Assembly (NCBI RefSeq): GCF_000967865.1 | Contig: NZ_JXRU01000027.1 | Location: 1-64,000 of the forward strand | Reading direction: 5' to 3' | From: Microbacterium sp. SA39 | GTDB taxonomy: Bacteria; Actinomycetota; Actinomycetes; Actinomycetales; Microbacteriaceae | Length of the DNA: 64,000 bases | Shown here: positions 18,200-26,450 of the stretch, one piece after another | Numbering within the stretch: position 1 is the stretch's first letter | Layout of the letters: each line of letters opens with the position of its first letter | Notes under the pieces: model-generated | What the model was told of the DNA's origin: nothing | The model's input: the letters and a program-made list of their open reading frames with translations, nothing else | Databases searched by the model: none | Made by a program: the position numbers and the translations under genes

Positions 18200-18307
18200 G
18201 GGGCCTCCTTGCCACATGTCCGGTGCACGCGCGACGGGGTCGCGCGAGTGATAGGGTCGACGCTACGAAACGGGGAACGGTGCCGTCACCCCCGAAAGTA
18301 GGTAGTC

Positions 18308-19165
18308 GTGAGTTCATCGGTCGCCCTCGAGTCCGAGGACGAACTCGTAGCCAACGCGGTGCGCGAGCTCGCCCGGCGCACGCGCTTCCCCGTCGCCTTC
18401 GGCGGCCTCATCGCCGAGGGCGTCGTCAGTGTCACGAGCATCGTCGGAAATCGCACCAGAGCACTCGACGGCCTCCGCGTCCGCCCCGAGCGAGGACTCG
18501 GAGGGCGGGCCATGATGGAACTCCGCCCTCGGATGACGAGCGATTACGGCTCCTCTCGGCAGATCACCCACGACTATGACGTGTTCGTGCTGGGAGAGGG
18601 CCTGCGGACCCTCCTGGCGCTGCCCATCGTGGTACAGGGGCGACCGCGCGGAGTCCTCTACGCCGGTGCCTGGGACGAGGAGCAGGTGGGCGGCGTGACG
18701 ACGGCCCCGGCGATGCAGGTCGCGCAGTCGGTGGCCGACGAGCTGCGCATCCGAGACGAGGTCGAGCGACGGCTTCGCTCTTCGACCCCTGGGGCGGACG
18801 CCGTACCGGCACCGCAGCGCGAGGAGCTGCGTGAGAGCTTCGCCGAACTGCGCAGCATCGCCGCGGACATCGACGATGCCGCACTGCGGGCCCGGATCGC
18901 TCAGGTCGAGCGCCGCCTCGTCGGTCTCGCCGGCGACGCTGTCCCCGCGGCGACCGGACCCGTGCCCACCATTCACCTGTCACCGCGCGAGACGGACGTG
19001 CTCGCGTGCGCTGCTCTCGGGTCCACCAACGCGGAGATCGCCGCGCAACTGGGGCTCCGCGAGGGCACGGTCAAGGCGTACCTCGGCACCGCGATGTCCA
19101 AGCTGGATGCCTCCACACGTCATTCCGCCGTCACCCGCGCCCGCCGGGCGGGCCTGCTGCCCTGA
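18308..19165 (+). CDS. GAF-LuxR transcriptional regulator, RamA-like
   Basis: The 285 aa protein (GTG start after GTAGGTAG) has a GAF-like sensor domain in its first half and a LuxR helix-turn-helix at the C-terminus (LSPRETDVLACAALGSTNAE, IAAQLGLREGTVKAYLGTAM). Size and architecture match RamA of Corynebacterium glutamicum, a LuxR-type activator of acetate-metabolism genes. It is transcribed divergently from the DUF485-symporter operon with 108 nt between starts, so control of acetate uptake is a reasonable inference. No receiver domain is present. Confidence 0.82.
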   Translation: MSSSVALESEDELVANAVRELARRTRFPVAFGGLIAEGVVSVTSIVGNRTRALDGLRVRPERGLGGRAMMELRPRMTSDYGSSRQITHDYDVFVLGEGLRTLLALPIVVQGRPRGVLYAGAWDEEQVGGVTTAPAMQVAQSVADELRIRDEVERRLRSSTPGADAVPAPQREELRESFAELRSIAADIDDAALRARIAQVERRLVGLAGDAVPAATGPVPTIHLSPRETDVLACAALGSTNAEIAAQLGLREGTVKAYLGTAMSKLDASTRHSAVTRARRAGLLP

Positions 19166-19225
19166 GTGCCCAGGCCGTGCCCAGCGGCATCGACTACCAT
19201 CGGAGGCGGTCGGCGAACTCCGACC

Positions 19226-19269
19226 CCGGACGAGGTAGACCAGTACCCGGTGAGCGAAAAGACTGGTCC
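19226..19269 (+). promoter_or_regulatory. Guanidine-III (ykkC-III) riboswitch
   Basis: CCGGACGAGG, then a 7 nt arm GACCAGT, TACCCGGTGAG, then AAAAG and ACTGGTC reproduce the guanidine-III aptamer: the arm pairs with its complement while CCGG and CCGG-containing segments form the pseudoknot. The ribosome-binding site follows at once: GGTCC-GGAA-GGACC (19265-19278) can form a hairpin that hides it. The GGTC half of that hairpin is the same strand used in the aptamer helix, so guanidine binding should free the site and turn on translation of the exporter. Confidence 0.85.
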
Positions 19270-19282
19270 GGAAGGACCGATC

Positions 19283-19609
19283 ATGTCGTGGATCGTGCTC
19301 ATCATCTCCGGAGTCCTCGAAGCCATCTGGGCCACGGCGCTCGGAAAGTCCGAAGGGCTCACCAAGCTCTGGCCGAGTGTGATCTTCTTCGTCGGTCTTG
19401 GGCTGTCGATGTTCGGCCTTGCCTTCGCGATGCGCGATATCGCCACGGGAACGGCTTATGCGGTCTGGGTCGGGATCGGGGCATCTCTCACAGTCATCTG
19501 GGCCATGATCACCGGTGACACCGAGGTGTCATGGCTGCGAATCCTGCTGCTGATGGGCCTGGTCGGATGCATCGTCGGCCTCAAACTCATCGACACGGGA
19601 CACGAATAG
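19283..19609 (+). CDS. gdx: SMR-family guanidinium exporter Gdx (SugE type)
   Basis: The 108 aa protein has four membrane helices and the small-multidrug-resistance fold. The first helix carries the key glutamate (SGVLEAIWATALGKSEGLTK), and the A.G.A.W.G...ALK-like pattern ATGTAYAVWVGIGAS is in helix 3. The LEAIWA..LGKS signature favours the Gdx/SugE branch, which exports guanidinium in exchange for protons, over the broad-spectrum EmrE branch. The upstream guanidine-III riboswitch supports this. The ATG at 19283 follows GGAAGGA. No partner SMR subunit is present. Confidence 0.9.
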   Translation: MSWIVLIISGVLEAIWATALGKSEGLTKLWPSVIFFVGLGLSMFGLAFAMRDIATGTAYAVWVGIGASLTVIWAMITGDTEVSWLRILLLMGLVGCIVGLKLIDTGHE

Positions 19610-19667
19610 ACGACATGTTCCGCATTTCTTCTTGCCCACGATATGCGCCGAGGGTAATGTCCGTCCC

Positions 19668-20030
19668 ATGGCTAGAAGAATTGTTCATCAACTCGTAGAC
19701 GATATCGATGGCAGCGTGCTGGAGGTCGGCGAGGGAGAGACTGTGCATTTCTCTCTCAACGGCACGTCGTATGAGATCGATCTGAATGCGGCGCACGTGG
19801 ACGAATTGCGGCAGGCGTTCGAGCCCTACATCGCGGCGGGGCGCCGTGCCGGGTCGTCGACCTCTTCCCGTTCGTCGGGCTCGGCACGCTCGTCCGCTCA
19901 GCGGAAGCGCCCGGCGCGGAACCCCGAGGTCGCGTCCATCCGCACGTGGGCGAACGAGAACGGCTATTCGCTCTCGGAGCGCGGCCGCATTCCCGGCCCC
20001 GTGGTCGAGGCGTACAACGCCGCACATTGA
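19668..20030 (+). CDS. lsr2: Lsr2-family nucleoid-associated protein
   Basis: The 120 aa protein starts with the Lsr2 dimerisation domain (MARRIVHQLVDDIDGSVLEV, then VHFSLNGTSYEIDLN) and ends with the DNA-binding domain (IRTWANENGYSLSERGRIPG) containing the RGRIP AT-hook-like loop. A Ser/Arg-rich linker joins them. Lsr2 coats AT-rich DNA and silences foreign genes, and is restricted to actinobacteria. The upstream GGGTAAT lies close to the ATG, which suggests a short leader. Confidence 0.95.
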   Translation: MARRIVHQLVDDIDGSVLEVGEGETVHFSLNGTSYEIDLNAAHVDELRQAFEPYIAAGRRAGSSTSSRSSGSARSSAQRKRPARNPEVASIRTWANENGYSLSERGRIPGPVVEAYNAAH

Positions 20031-20070
20031 CCGGCGGCAGCGGGCTGGGGCGTTCCTTCACAGGAGCGCT

Positions 20071-20670
20071 CTAGTCCACTGTCTTCTTCAACCAGGGCTC
20101 GTCTCGAAGCGTGATCTCCTGCGTCATGTCGGCGAGGAAGCGGATCACGAGGTCTCGCTCCTCCCGATTCAGACGGGCCGCGGCATAGAACCGCTTGGCC
20201 TGTTGACGCCCTACCGTCTCCATCGCCGCATGCCGCGTCTCCGGCGTGATCGTGATCGCGAGAGCGCGTCGGTCGGTCGGGTGAGGCGCTCGATGCGTGT
20301 GTCCGCCCGCTTCGAGCCGGTCCAGAAGCTTCGTGGTGGCCGCGGTGGAGACGCCCAGATGGTGCGCGATGCCGCTCGGCGTCGCGACCAGGCCTTTGTT
20401 CGCACACACGATCAGATAGTGCAGGGCCCGCATGTCGGTCTCGTTGAGCCGCATGTATCGTCGAGACGCTTGAGAGAGCCGCTGCTCGGCGTCGCGGAGC
20501 CCGGCGAGCGCCTCCATGACGGCAGCGATCTGGCGGAGGTCCTCGGGCGGCACACCCGACCGGTCGATCAGGGTGCTGCGCGGATCACTCGCTTCGACGT
20601 CGTAGATCGCCGCATGACTGAGACCGTCGGGCGTCTCTGCCCGCGGGGTGGTGCCGGCCTCCGTGTCCAT
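20071..20670 (-). CDS. MarR-family regulator, CrtR-like
   Basis: The 199 aa protein has a MarR winged helix: TDMRALHYLIVCANKGLVAT, recognition helix STAATTKLLDRLEAGGHTHR and wing with APHPTDRRALAITIT. An extra 45-residue N-terminal stretch is acidic. It is transcribed divergently from the carotenoid operon with an 86 nt shared promoter region. In Corynebacterium glutamicum the MarR protein CrtR occupies the same place, represses crtE and its own gene, and is relieved by geranylgeranyl pyrophosphate. The same function is inferred here. Confidence 0.82.
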   Translation of the reverse strand: MDTEAGTTPRAETPDGLSHAAIYDVEASDPRSTLIDRSGVPPEDLRQIAAVMEALAGLRDAEQRLSQASRRYMRLNETDMRALHYLIVCANKGLVATPSGIAHHLGVSTAATTKLLDRLEAGGHTHRAPHPTDRRALAITITPETRHAAMETVGRQQAKRFYAAARLNREERDLVIRFLADMTQEITLRDEPWLKKTVD

Positions 20671-20699
20671 GCGATCATGTTACACACGAAGAGTTTCAT

Positions 20700-20729
20700 G
20701 CTAATTTGATTACTTACCAAGTTAGCTAA
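20700..20729. promoter_or_regulatory. Probable CrtR operator and crt promoter region
   Basis: This AT-rich island in GC-rich DNA holds the inverted repeat GCTAA-N17-TTAGC (20700-20704 and 20722-20726) and the palindrome TTAGCTAA (20722-20729), with a TTGATT hexamer between them. Placement between crtR-like and idi starts fits an operator for the MarR protein. Binding is inferred. Confidence 0.45.
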
Positions 20730-20756
20730 AAGACACGAGCGCGACGAGGAGCTGCC

Positions 20757-21278
20757 ATGGACCATGTGACACTCCTCGCTGAAGACGGAACGGCCATCGG
20801 CATCCGTCTCAAGAGCGAGGTGCACACCGGCGACACGCCTCTGCACCTCGCCTTCTCCTGTTACGTGTTCGACATTCGCGGTCGCCTGCTGGTGACCAGG
20901 CGAGCCCTCGGCAAACGCACGTGGCCCGGCGTCTGGACGAACAGCTTCTGCGGGCACCCGCGTCCCGACGAGGAGATCACTGCGGCGGTGCGACGCCACG
21001 GTGCCGCCGAACTCGGCCTGCAACTCGACGGCCTCCGCCTGGTCCTTCCTGACTATCGCTATCGCGCGATCGACGCGAGCGGCATCGTCGAGAACGAGAT
21101 CTGCCCCGTTCACGTCGCCGTCGTCGACGGAGATCCCTCGGCAGACCCGGATGAGGTCGCGGAGTGGGCCTGGATCGAGGTCGATGATCTCGTGGATGTG
21201 GTCGCGCGAGCCCCGTTCGCCTTCAGCCCGTGGATGAGCGAGCAGATCCCGCTCCTCCGCGCGATCGGCGAGGTCTGA
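20757..21278 (+). CDS. idi: Isopentenyl-diphosphate delta-isomerase, type I
   Basis: The 173 aa Nudix enzyme interconverts IPP and DMAPP, supplying the primer for carotenoid synthesis. Catalytic Cys lies in NSFCGHPRPDEE and the catalytic Glu region is VAEWAWIEVDDL; RRALGKRTWPGVWTN is also diagnostic. GAGGAG lies before the ATG. It heads the carotenoid operon; the next gene follows after 3 nt. Confidence 0.95.
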   Translation: MDHVTLLAEDGTAIGIRLKSEVHTGDTPLHLAFSCYVFDIRGRLLVTRRALGKRTWPGVWTNSFCGHPRPDEEITAAVRRHGAAELGLQLDGLRLVLPDYRYRAIDASGIVENEICPVHVAVVDGDPSADPDEVAEWAWIEVDDLVDVVARAPFAFSPWMSEQIPLLRAIGEV

Positions 21279-21281
21279 TCC

Positions 21282-22364
21282 ATGACGACCACGGCGACCG
21301 AAGAGGACCTCGGCATCCGGATCGAAGAAGCGTTGCGACGCCGTTTCTCGGAGCGCAGCTCGGCCGCTGAGCACTACGGAACGGAATTCGTCGCGCTGTG
21401 GCAGGCCGCTGCAGAGCACGCACTCGGCGGCAAGCTCATCCGGCCCCGGCTGCTGATCGACCTGCTCCGTTCTCTCACGCCCTCCGGCCTGACCGACACC
21501 GAGGTGGAGCGCGCGATCGATGTCGCCGTCCACGTCGAGCTGCTCCATTTCGCCTTCCTGCTGCATGACGACGTGATCGACGGCGACCTGATCCGGCGAC
21601 GTCGCCCGAACCTGATCGGATCGCTCGTCGAGCGCCGCGTGTCCGAACCCGCCGAGCCCGCGCTGCACTGGGCCCGCTCCAGCGCGATCCTCATGGGCGA
21701 CCTGCTCCTGGCATCCGCGGTCCTGGGTTTCGCACGGGCAGAGGTGTCGAGCAAGGCACGTGTCCGACTCCTCGCTCTGCTCGAGCAGACGATCTTCGAG
21801 ACGGTGGCCGGCGAGCACACCGACATCGGTCTGAGCGACGGGATCATCGCGCCCGACCTCCGCACGATCCTCTCGACGAGCGCCTACAAGACCGCCACGT
21901 ACTCGTTCGTCCTACCGCTCCGAGCGGCGGCCGTGCTCGCGGGCTCGCCCCCAGCCGCCGAGGAGCAGCTCACGGCGATCGGTCGGCACCTCGGGCTCGC
22001 GTACCAGCTCCAGGACGACCTGCTGTCGGTCTTCGGCGATCCCGAGGCGCACGGCAAGGACGCCTTCTCCGATCTGCGCGAGGGCAAGGAGACGGCGATC
22101 ATCGCGTACGCCCGGATGACCGGTCACTGGCCCAGCATCGAACTGCGCTTCGGATCCATGGATCTCAGCACGGCGGAGGCGACCGACATCCGCGACCGAC
22201 TCCGCGAATGCGGTGCCGAGAAGTTCGTCCGCAGTCTCGTACAGGAGCAGTTCGGGGCTGTGTCGACCGTTCTCGCCGAGGCCGAGGCCGCCGGTACCAT
22301 CTCTCCCTCCGCTGGTCGGACGATCCTCCGACTCACCTCCCGCATCGAGGGCCGCTCGGTATGA
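21282..22364 (+). CDS. crtE: Geranylgeranyl diphosphate synthase CrtE
   Basis: The 360 aa isoprenyl diphosphate synthase carries both aspartate-rich regions: FAFLLHDDVIDGDLIRRRRP (first DDxxD) and YQLQDDLLSVFGDPEAHGKD (second). It condenses IPP onto allylic diphosphates to give GGPP, the substrate of CrtB. It is coupled to the genes on both sides: 3 nt gap upstream and an ATGA overlap with crtB downstream. Confidence 0.93.
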   Translation: MTTTATEEDLGIRIEEALRRRFSERSSAAEHYGTEFVALWQAAAEHALGGKLIRPRLLIDLLRSLTPSGLTDTEVERAIDVAVHVELLHFAFLLHDDVIDGDLIRRRRPNLIGSLVERRVSEPAEPALHWARSSAILMGDLLLASAVLGFARAEVSSKARVRLLALLEQTIFETVAGEHTDIGLSDGIIAPDLRTILSTSAYKTATYSFVLPLRAAAVLAGSPPAAEEQLTAIGRHLGLAYQLQDDLLSVFGDPEAHGKDAFSDLREGKETAIIAYARMTGHWPSIELRFGSMDLSTAEATDIRDRLRECGAEKFVRSLVQEQFGAVSTVLAEAEAAGTISPSAGRTILRLTSRIEGRSV

Positions 22365-23269
22365 GCGGCACGTCCGCCGGCCGTCAGGAAGACGGCGCTC
22401 TCCGTCGCTTCACCCGCACCTCCGAGATCGCCACGACGGGTGTGATCCGCGCGTACTCCACCTCGTTCGGGCTCGCCACCCGCCTGCTCGGCCGTCGTCA
22501 CCGACAGCACGTGCGCAACATCTACGCCATGGTGCGCATCGCCGACGAGATCGTCGACGGCGTCGCGGCCGAGGCCGGGCTCGATGCGCCCGCTCAGACC
22601 GCGGCGCTGGCGTCCTACATCGCCGAGACGCACCGTGCGATGCGCAGCGGCTACAGCAGCGACCTCATCCTGCATGCCTTCGCGCATACGGCACGGGAGT
22701 GCGGGATCGGCGAAGATCTGACGCAGCCCTTCTTCGATTCGATGACGGCCGACATCGCTGCCGACGCGGGCTTCGCGGCCTTCGACGCCGATGCCCACGC
22801 GAGCTACGTGTACGGATCGGCGGAGGTCGTCGGCCTCATGTGCCTGCAGGTCTTCCTCCGCGAGGCAGATAGAACGGATGCCGAGCGCGAGAACCTCGTG
22901 CGCGGCGCACGGCAGCTCGGCGCGGCCTTCCAGAACGTGAACTTCCTCCGGGATCTGGCCGACGACACCGACCGGCTCCAGCGCGGGTACTTGGGCGGCA
23001 CCGCCCGGCTCACCGACGCGGATCGTGACGCCTGGGTGGCCACCGTGCACGCGCAGCTCGACGACGCCCGGCTGGCGATCCCCCTCCTCCCGAAGGACGC
23101 ACGCGCGGCCGTGCGCAGCGCCCTCGCACTGTTCGCGGCCCTCACCCGGCGCGTCGAGCAGACGCCTGCCGAGGTGCTCTACCTCCGACGGGTGCGGGTT
23201 CCCGATCCGGTCAAGGCCGTGCTGGCGGTTCGTGCGCTCCTCACCACCGCCGTGGAGCGGGAGCGATGA
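22361..23269 (+). CDS. crtB: Phytoene synthase CrtB
   Basis: The 302 aa enzyme joins two GGPP molecules to phytoene. Squalene/phytoene synthase motifs are clear: YSTSFGLATRLL, the first Asp-rich motif RIADEIVDG, and the second NVNFLRDLADDTDRLQRGYL. The start overlaps the crtE stop and the stop overlaps the crtI ATG, so translation is coupled through the operon. Confidence 0.95.
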   Translation: MSGTSAGRQEDGALRRFTRTSEIATTGVIRAYSTSFGLATRLLGRRHRQHVRNIYAMVRIADEIVDGVAAEAGLDAPAQTAALASYIAETHRAMRSGYSSDLILHAFAHTARECGIGEDLTQPFFDSMTADIAADAGFAAFDADAHASYVYGSAEVVGLMCLQVFLREADRTDAERENLVRGARQLGAAFQNVNFLRDLADDTDRLQRGYLGGTARLTDADRDAWVATVHAQLDDARLAIPLLPKDARAAVRSALALFAALTRRVEQTPAEVLYLRRVRVPDPVKAVLAVRALLTTAVERER

Positions 23270-24867
23270 GCCGCGTCGTGGTGATCGGTGCCGGCGTCGG
23301 AGGGCTCGCCGTTGCCGGCCTGCTCTCCCGCGACGGGCACGAGGTCGTCGTGCTCGAGAAGAACGATCGGATCGGCGGCCGCGCGGGAACCCTGGAGCGC
23401 GACGGGTTCCGGTTCGACTCAGGCCCGTCCTGGTATCTCATGCCGGAGGTGTTCGACCACTTCTTCGCGATGATGGGCACGACCACCGCCGAGCAGCTCG
23501 ACCTCACGCTCCTCGATCCCGGTTACCGCGTCTTCCGCTCGCCGGACTCCTCGGACGGCGCGGAGCCTGCCGTGACCGTCCCGGCAGGGCGCGCGGCGGT
23601 GTCCCGGCTGTTCGAGTCGATGGAACCCGGGTCCGCCCCGGCTCTCGAGGACTATCTCGACTCGGCGCACCAGGCGAGCTCGATGGCGGAGAAGTACTTC
23701 CTGTACAACCCGTTCACCCGACTCCGCACCCTCATGGCACCCGAGGTCCTCGGCGCCCTCCCCCGGCTGTTCTCGCTGCTCGGCACACGGCTGCAGGCGT
23801 TCGCCGCCCGCCGCTTCACCCACCCGGTGATCCGACAGATCCTCGGTTATCCGGCCGTCTTCCTCGGCACGGACCCGCGCAGCGCGCCGGCGATGTACCA
23901 CCTGATGAGCGCGCTCGACCTCGACCAGGGGGTGAGCTATCCGCAGGGCGGTTTCTGGCGGGTGATCGAGCGGATCGGTGACCTCGCGCGCGACTCCGGC
24001 GTGCGCATCGTCACCGGCGCGGACGTCACCGGCATCCGCACTCGCACGGGACCCGGCGGCCCCGAGACCACCGGCGTCAGCTGGATCGACGCCGACGGGG
24101 TCGAGCACGTCGAGACCGCCGACATCGTGGTGTCGGCCGCGGATCTGCACCACACCGAGACGGTCCTGCTCCCCCGCGAGCTGCAGTCGTACCCCGAATC
24201 GTGGTGGCAGCGCCGCACGAGCGGTCCCGGCGGCGTGCTCGTGATGCTCGGCATCCGCGGTTCCCTGCCGGAGCTTCCGCACCACTCCCTGTTCTTCACC
24301 GACGACTGGGACGAGAATTTCGACGCGATCTTCGGCGACGAGCCGTCGGTCCCCTCCCCCGCATCGACCTATGTGTGCCGTCCGAGCGCGACCGACCCCG
24401 ACGTCGCGCCGGCAGGGCACGAGAACCTGTTCGTGCTGATCCCGGTCCCGGCCGATGTCAACCTCGGTCACGGCGGCGCCGACGGCACCGGCTCGCCGCA
24501 AGTCGAACGCGCCGCCGATGCCGCCATCGACATGATCTCGGACTGGGCGGGCGTCCCCGACCTCCGCGAGCGGATCGTGATTCGCGAGACGACCGGACCG
24601 GCCGACTTCCGAGACGACTACAACTCCTGGCATGGCGGGATGCTGGGACCGGCGCACATCCTCAGTCAGAGTGCGATGTTCCGCGCGCAGAACGCCTCTC
24701 GCCGAGTGCGCGGTCTCTACTACGCCGGCGGAACGACCGCTCCGGGCGTGGGTGTCCCGATGTGCCTCATCAGCGCCGAGATCGTGCTGAAGCGCGTGCG
24801 CGGCGATCACAGTGCGGGGCCGCTGCCCGAGCCAGCTCAGGTGCCTCGCAACGGGGGGACGCCGTGA
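23266..24867 (+). CDS. crtI: Phytoene desaturase CrtI
   Basis: The 533 aa FAD-dependent enzyme introduces four double bases' worth of desaturation to turn phytoene into lycopene. The dinucleotide-binding motif VVVIGAGVGGLAVAGLLSRD opens the protein; GRAGTLERDGFRFDSGPSWY and the C-terminal LYYAGGTTAPGVGVPMCLIS are diagnostic of bacterial CrtI. It overlaps crtB at its start and crtYe at its end (TGATG). Confidence 0.95.
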   Translation: MSRVVVIGAGVGGLAVAGLLSRDGHEVVVLEKNDRIGGRAGTLERDGFRFDSGPSWYLMPEVFDHFFAMMGTTTAEQLDLTLLDPGYRVFRSPDSSDGAEPAVTVPAGRAAVSRLFESMEPGSAPALEDYLDSAHQASSMAEKYFLYNPFTRLRTLMAPEVLGALPRLFSLLGTRLQAFAARRFTHPVIRQILGYPAVFLGTDPRSAPAMYHLMSALDLDQGVSYPQGGFWRVIERIGDLARDSGVRIVTGADVTGIRTRTGPGGPETTGVSWIDADGVEHVETADIVVSAADLHHTETVLLPRELQSYPESWWQRRTSGPGGVLVMLGIRGSLPELPHHSLFFTDDWDENFDAIFGDEPSVPSPASTYVCRPSATDPDVAPAGHENLFVLIPVPADVNLGHGGADGTGSPQVERAADAAIDMISDWAGVPDLRERIVIRETTGPADFRDDYNSWHGGMLGPAHILSQSAMFRAQNASRRVRGLYYAGGTTAPGVGVPMCLISAEIVLKRVRGDHSAGPLPEPAQVPRNGGTP

Positions 24868-25214
24868 TGGGTGCTGTCTACCTGGGCGCCCTGATCCTGT
24901 TCTCCGGGTGCATGCTGCTGCTCGACCGGCGGTTCCGCCTGTTCTTCTGGCGTGACGCCGTCTCCGCCGCCATCGTGACGGTCGTCGGGTTCGCGTTCTT
25001 CCTCGCCTGGGATGCGGCCGGCATCGCCGGCGGCATCTTCTTCCGTGGAGAAGCCGCGATCGCGACCGGAATCGTGCTGGCGCCGGAGCTGCCGATCGAG
25101 GAGCCCGTCTTCCTGCTGTTCCTGGTGCTGTGCACGATGGTGATCTACACCGGAGCCATCCGGGTGCTCTCCCACCGCCGCGCCCTTCGCACCTCGGGGA
25201 AGGACCGGCGATGA
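24867..25214 (+). CDS. crtYe: Lycopene cyclase subunit CrtYe-like
   Basis: The 115 aa membrane protein has three hydrophobic helices and the cyclase motif APELPIEEPVFLLFL, which provides the acidic residues of heterodimeric lycopene cyclases. Together with the next gene it forms the split cyclase that closes the C50 ends of flavuxanthin. Whether the rings are epsilon (decaprenoxanthin) or gamma (sarcinaxanthin) cannot be read from these short proteins. Confidence 0.88.
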   Translation: MGAVYLGALILFSGCMLLLDRRFRLFFWRDAVSAAIVTVVGFAFFLAWDAAGIAGGIFFRGEAAIATGIVLAPELPIEEPVFLLFLVLCTMVIYTGAIRVLSHRRALRTSGKDRR

Positions 25215-25555
25215 CCTACCTCCAGCTCGCCGCGTGCTTCCTCGCCGCCGCCGCGCTGGCCGGCATCGCGCTGTCGCTGGTGTCTCGTCGGCGAGGGCCC
25301 CGCCCCGCCGCCATCGCCCTGACCGTCGTCGTCCTCTTCATCCTCACAGCCGTCTTCGACACCGTGATGATCGCGACGGGGCTGTTCCGCTATTCGCCCG
25401 ACCACCTGCTGGGTCTGTACATCGGGCTCGCTCCCGTCGAGGACTTCGCCTACCCGCTCGCGGGGGCACTGCTGCTGCCCGCCGTCTGGGCCGCGCTGCG
25501 CGCGCGGAGGCACGCGCGCGAACGCCGGGACGACGCCGTCGAGGAGGCGTCGTGA
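25211..25555 (+). CDS. crtYf: Lycopene cyclase subunit CrtYf-like
   Basis: The 114 aa protein has three membrane helices and the companion cyclase motif LYIGLAPVEDFAYPLAGALL (PVEDF). Start overlaps crtYe (ATGA at 25211) and the stop overlaps the GTG of crtEb, so subunits should be made in equal amounts. Order crtYe-crtYf-crtEb is that of Corynebacterium glutamicum. Confidence 0.88.
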   Translation: MTYLQLAACFLAAAALAGIALSLVSRRRGPRPAAIALTVVVLFILTAVFDTVMIATGLFRYSPDHLLGLYIGLAPVEDFAYPLAGALLLPAVWAALRARRHARERRDDAVEEAS

Positions 25556-26421
25556 CGGTGGGGCGCGATCTCGCCCAGATCGTGCTGTCGTCCCGCCCGA
25601 TCAGCTGGATCAACACCGCTTTCCCGTTCGCGGCCGCCTATCTGCTGAGCACCCGCGAGCTCGACCTCACGCTCGTCATCGGCACGCTGTACTTCCTCAT
25701 CCCGTACAACCTCGCGATGTACGGGATCAACGACGTCTTCGACTACGCGTCCGACCTGGCCAACCCCCGCAAGGGCGGCATGGAGGGTGCCCTGCTCGCG
25801 CCCCGCATCCATCGCGCGACGCTGTGGGCTGCGGTCCTGACGAACCTTCCCTTCCTCGCGTACCTGGTGATCGTGGGCAACCCCGCGTCGTGGCTCTGGC
25901 TGGCAGTGAGCGTGTTCGCGGTGATCGCCTACTCGGCCCCGGTGCTGCGGTTCAAAGAGCGGCCGTTCCTGGATTCGGTCACCTCGAGCACGCATTTCGT
26001 CAGTCCCGCGATCGTCGGTCTGGCCCTCGCCGGGGCAGAGGTCACGTCTGGAACCGCTCTCACACTCGCCGCCTTCTTCCTCTGGGGGATGGCCGCGCAC
26101 GCGTTCGGCGCGGTGCAGGACATCGGTCCGGATCGCGAAGGTGGGATCTCCTCCATCGCGACCGTCATCGGCGCACGCGCCACCGTGCGGCTGTCGCTCG
26201 CTCTCTGGGCGGTCGCCGGGGTGTCGATGCTCCTCACGCCGTGGCCCGGCCCGTTGGCCGCCCTCCTCGCGTTGCCGTATCTGCTCAATGCAGCGCCGTG
26301 GTGGACAGTCACCGACGCGACGTCGGGATCGACGAACCGCGCATGGCGGCGTTTCATCGCCCTGAACTACTTCGCCGGTTTCCTCGCGACGATGATCCTC
26401 ATCCTCGCGTGGGTCTCCTGA
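25552..26421 (+). CDS. crtEb: Lycopene elongase CrtEb (UbiA prenyltransferase)
   Basis: The 289 aa integral membrane prenyltransferase adds two C5 units to lycopene, giving a C50 carotenoid. UbiA motifs NLAMYGINDVFDYASDLANP (first Asp-rich) and GAVQDIGPDREGGISSIATV (second) are clear, among about eight helices. A GTG overlapping the crtYf stop starts it. Presence of this gene is what makes the product C50 rather than a C40 carotene. Confidence 0.92.
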   Translation: MTVGRDLAQIVLSSRPISWINTAFPFAAAYLLSTRELDLTLVIGTLYFLIPYNLAMYGINDVFDYASDLANPRKGGMEGALLAPRIHRATLWAAVLTNLPFLAYLVIVGNPASWLWLAVSVFAVIAYSAPVLRFKERPFLDSVTSSTHFVSPAIVGLALAGAEVTSGTALTLAAFFLWGMAAHAFGAVQDIGPDREGGISSIATVIGARATVRLSLALWAVAGVSMLLTPWPGPLAALLALPYLLNAAPWWTVTDATSGSTNRAWRRFIALNYFAGFLATMILILAWVS

Positions 26422-26450
26422 ACTCTGATCGTCCTTCCGGAAGGAACCCG

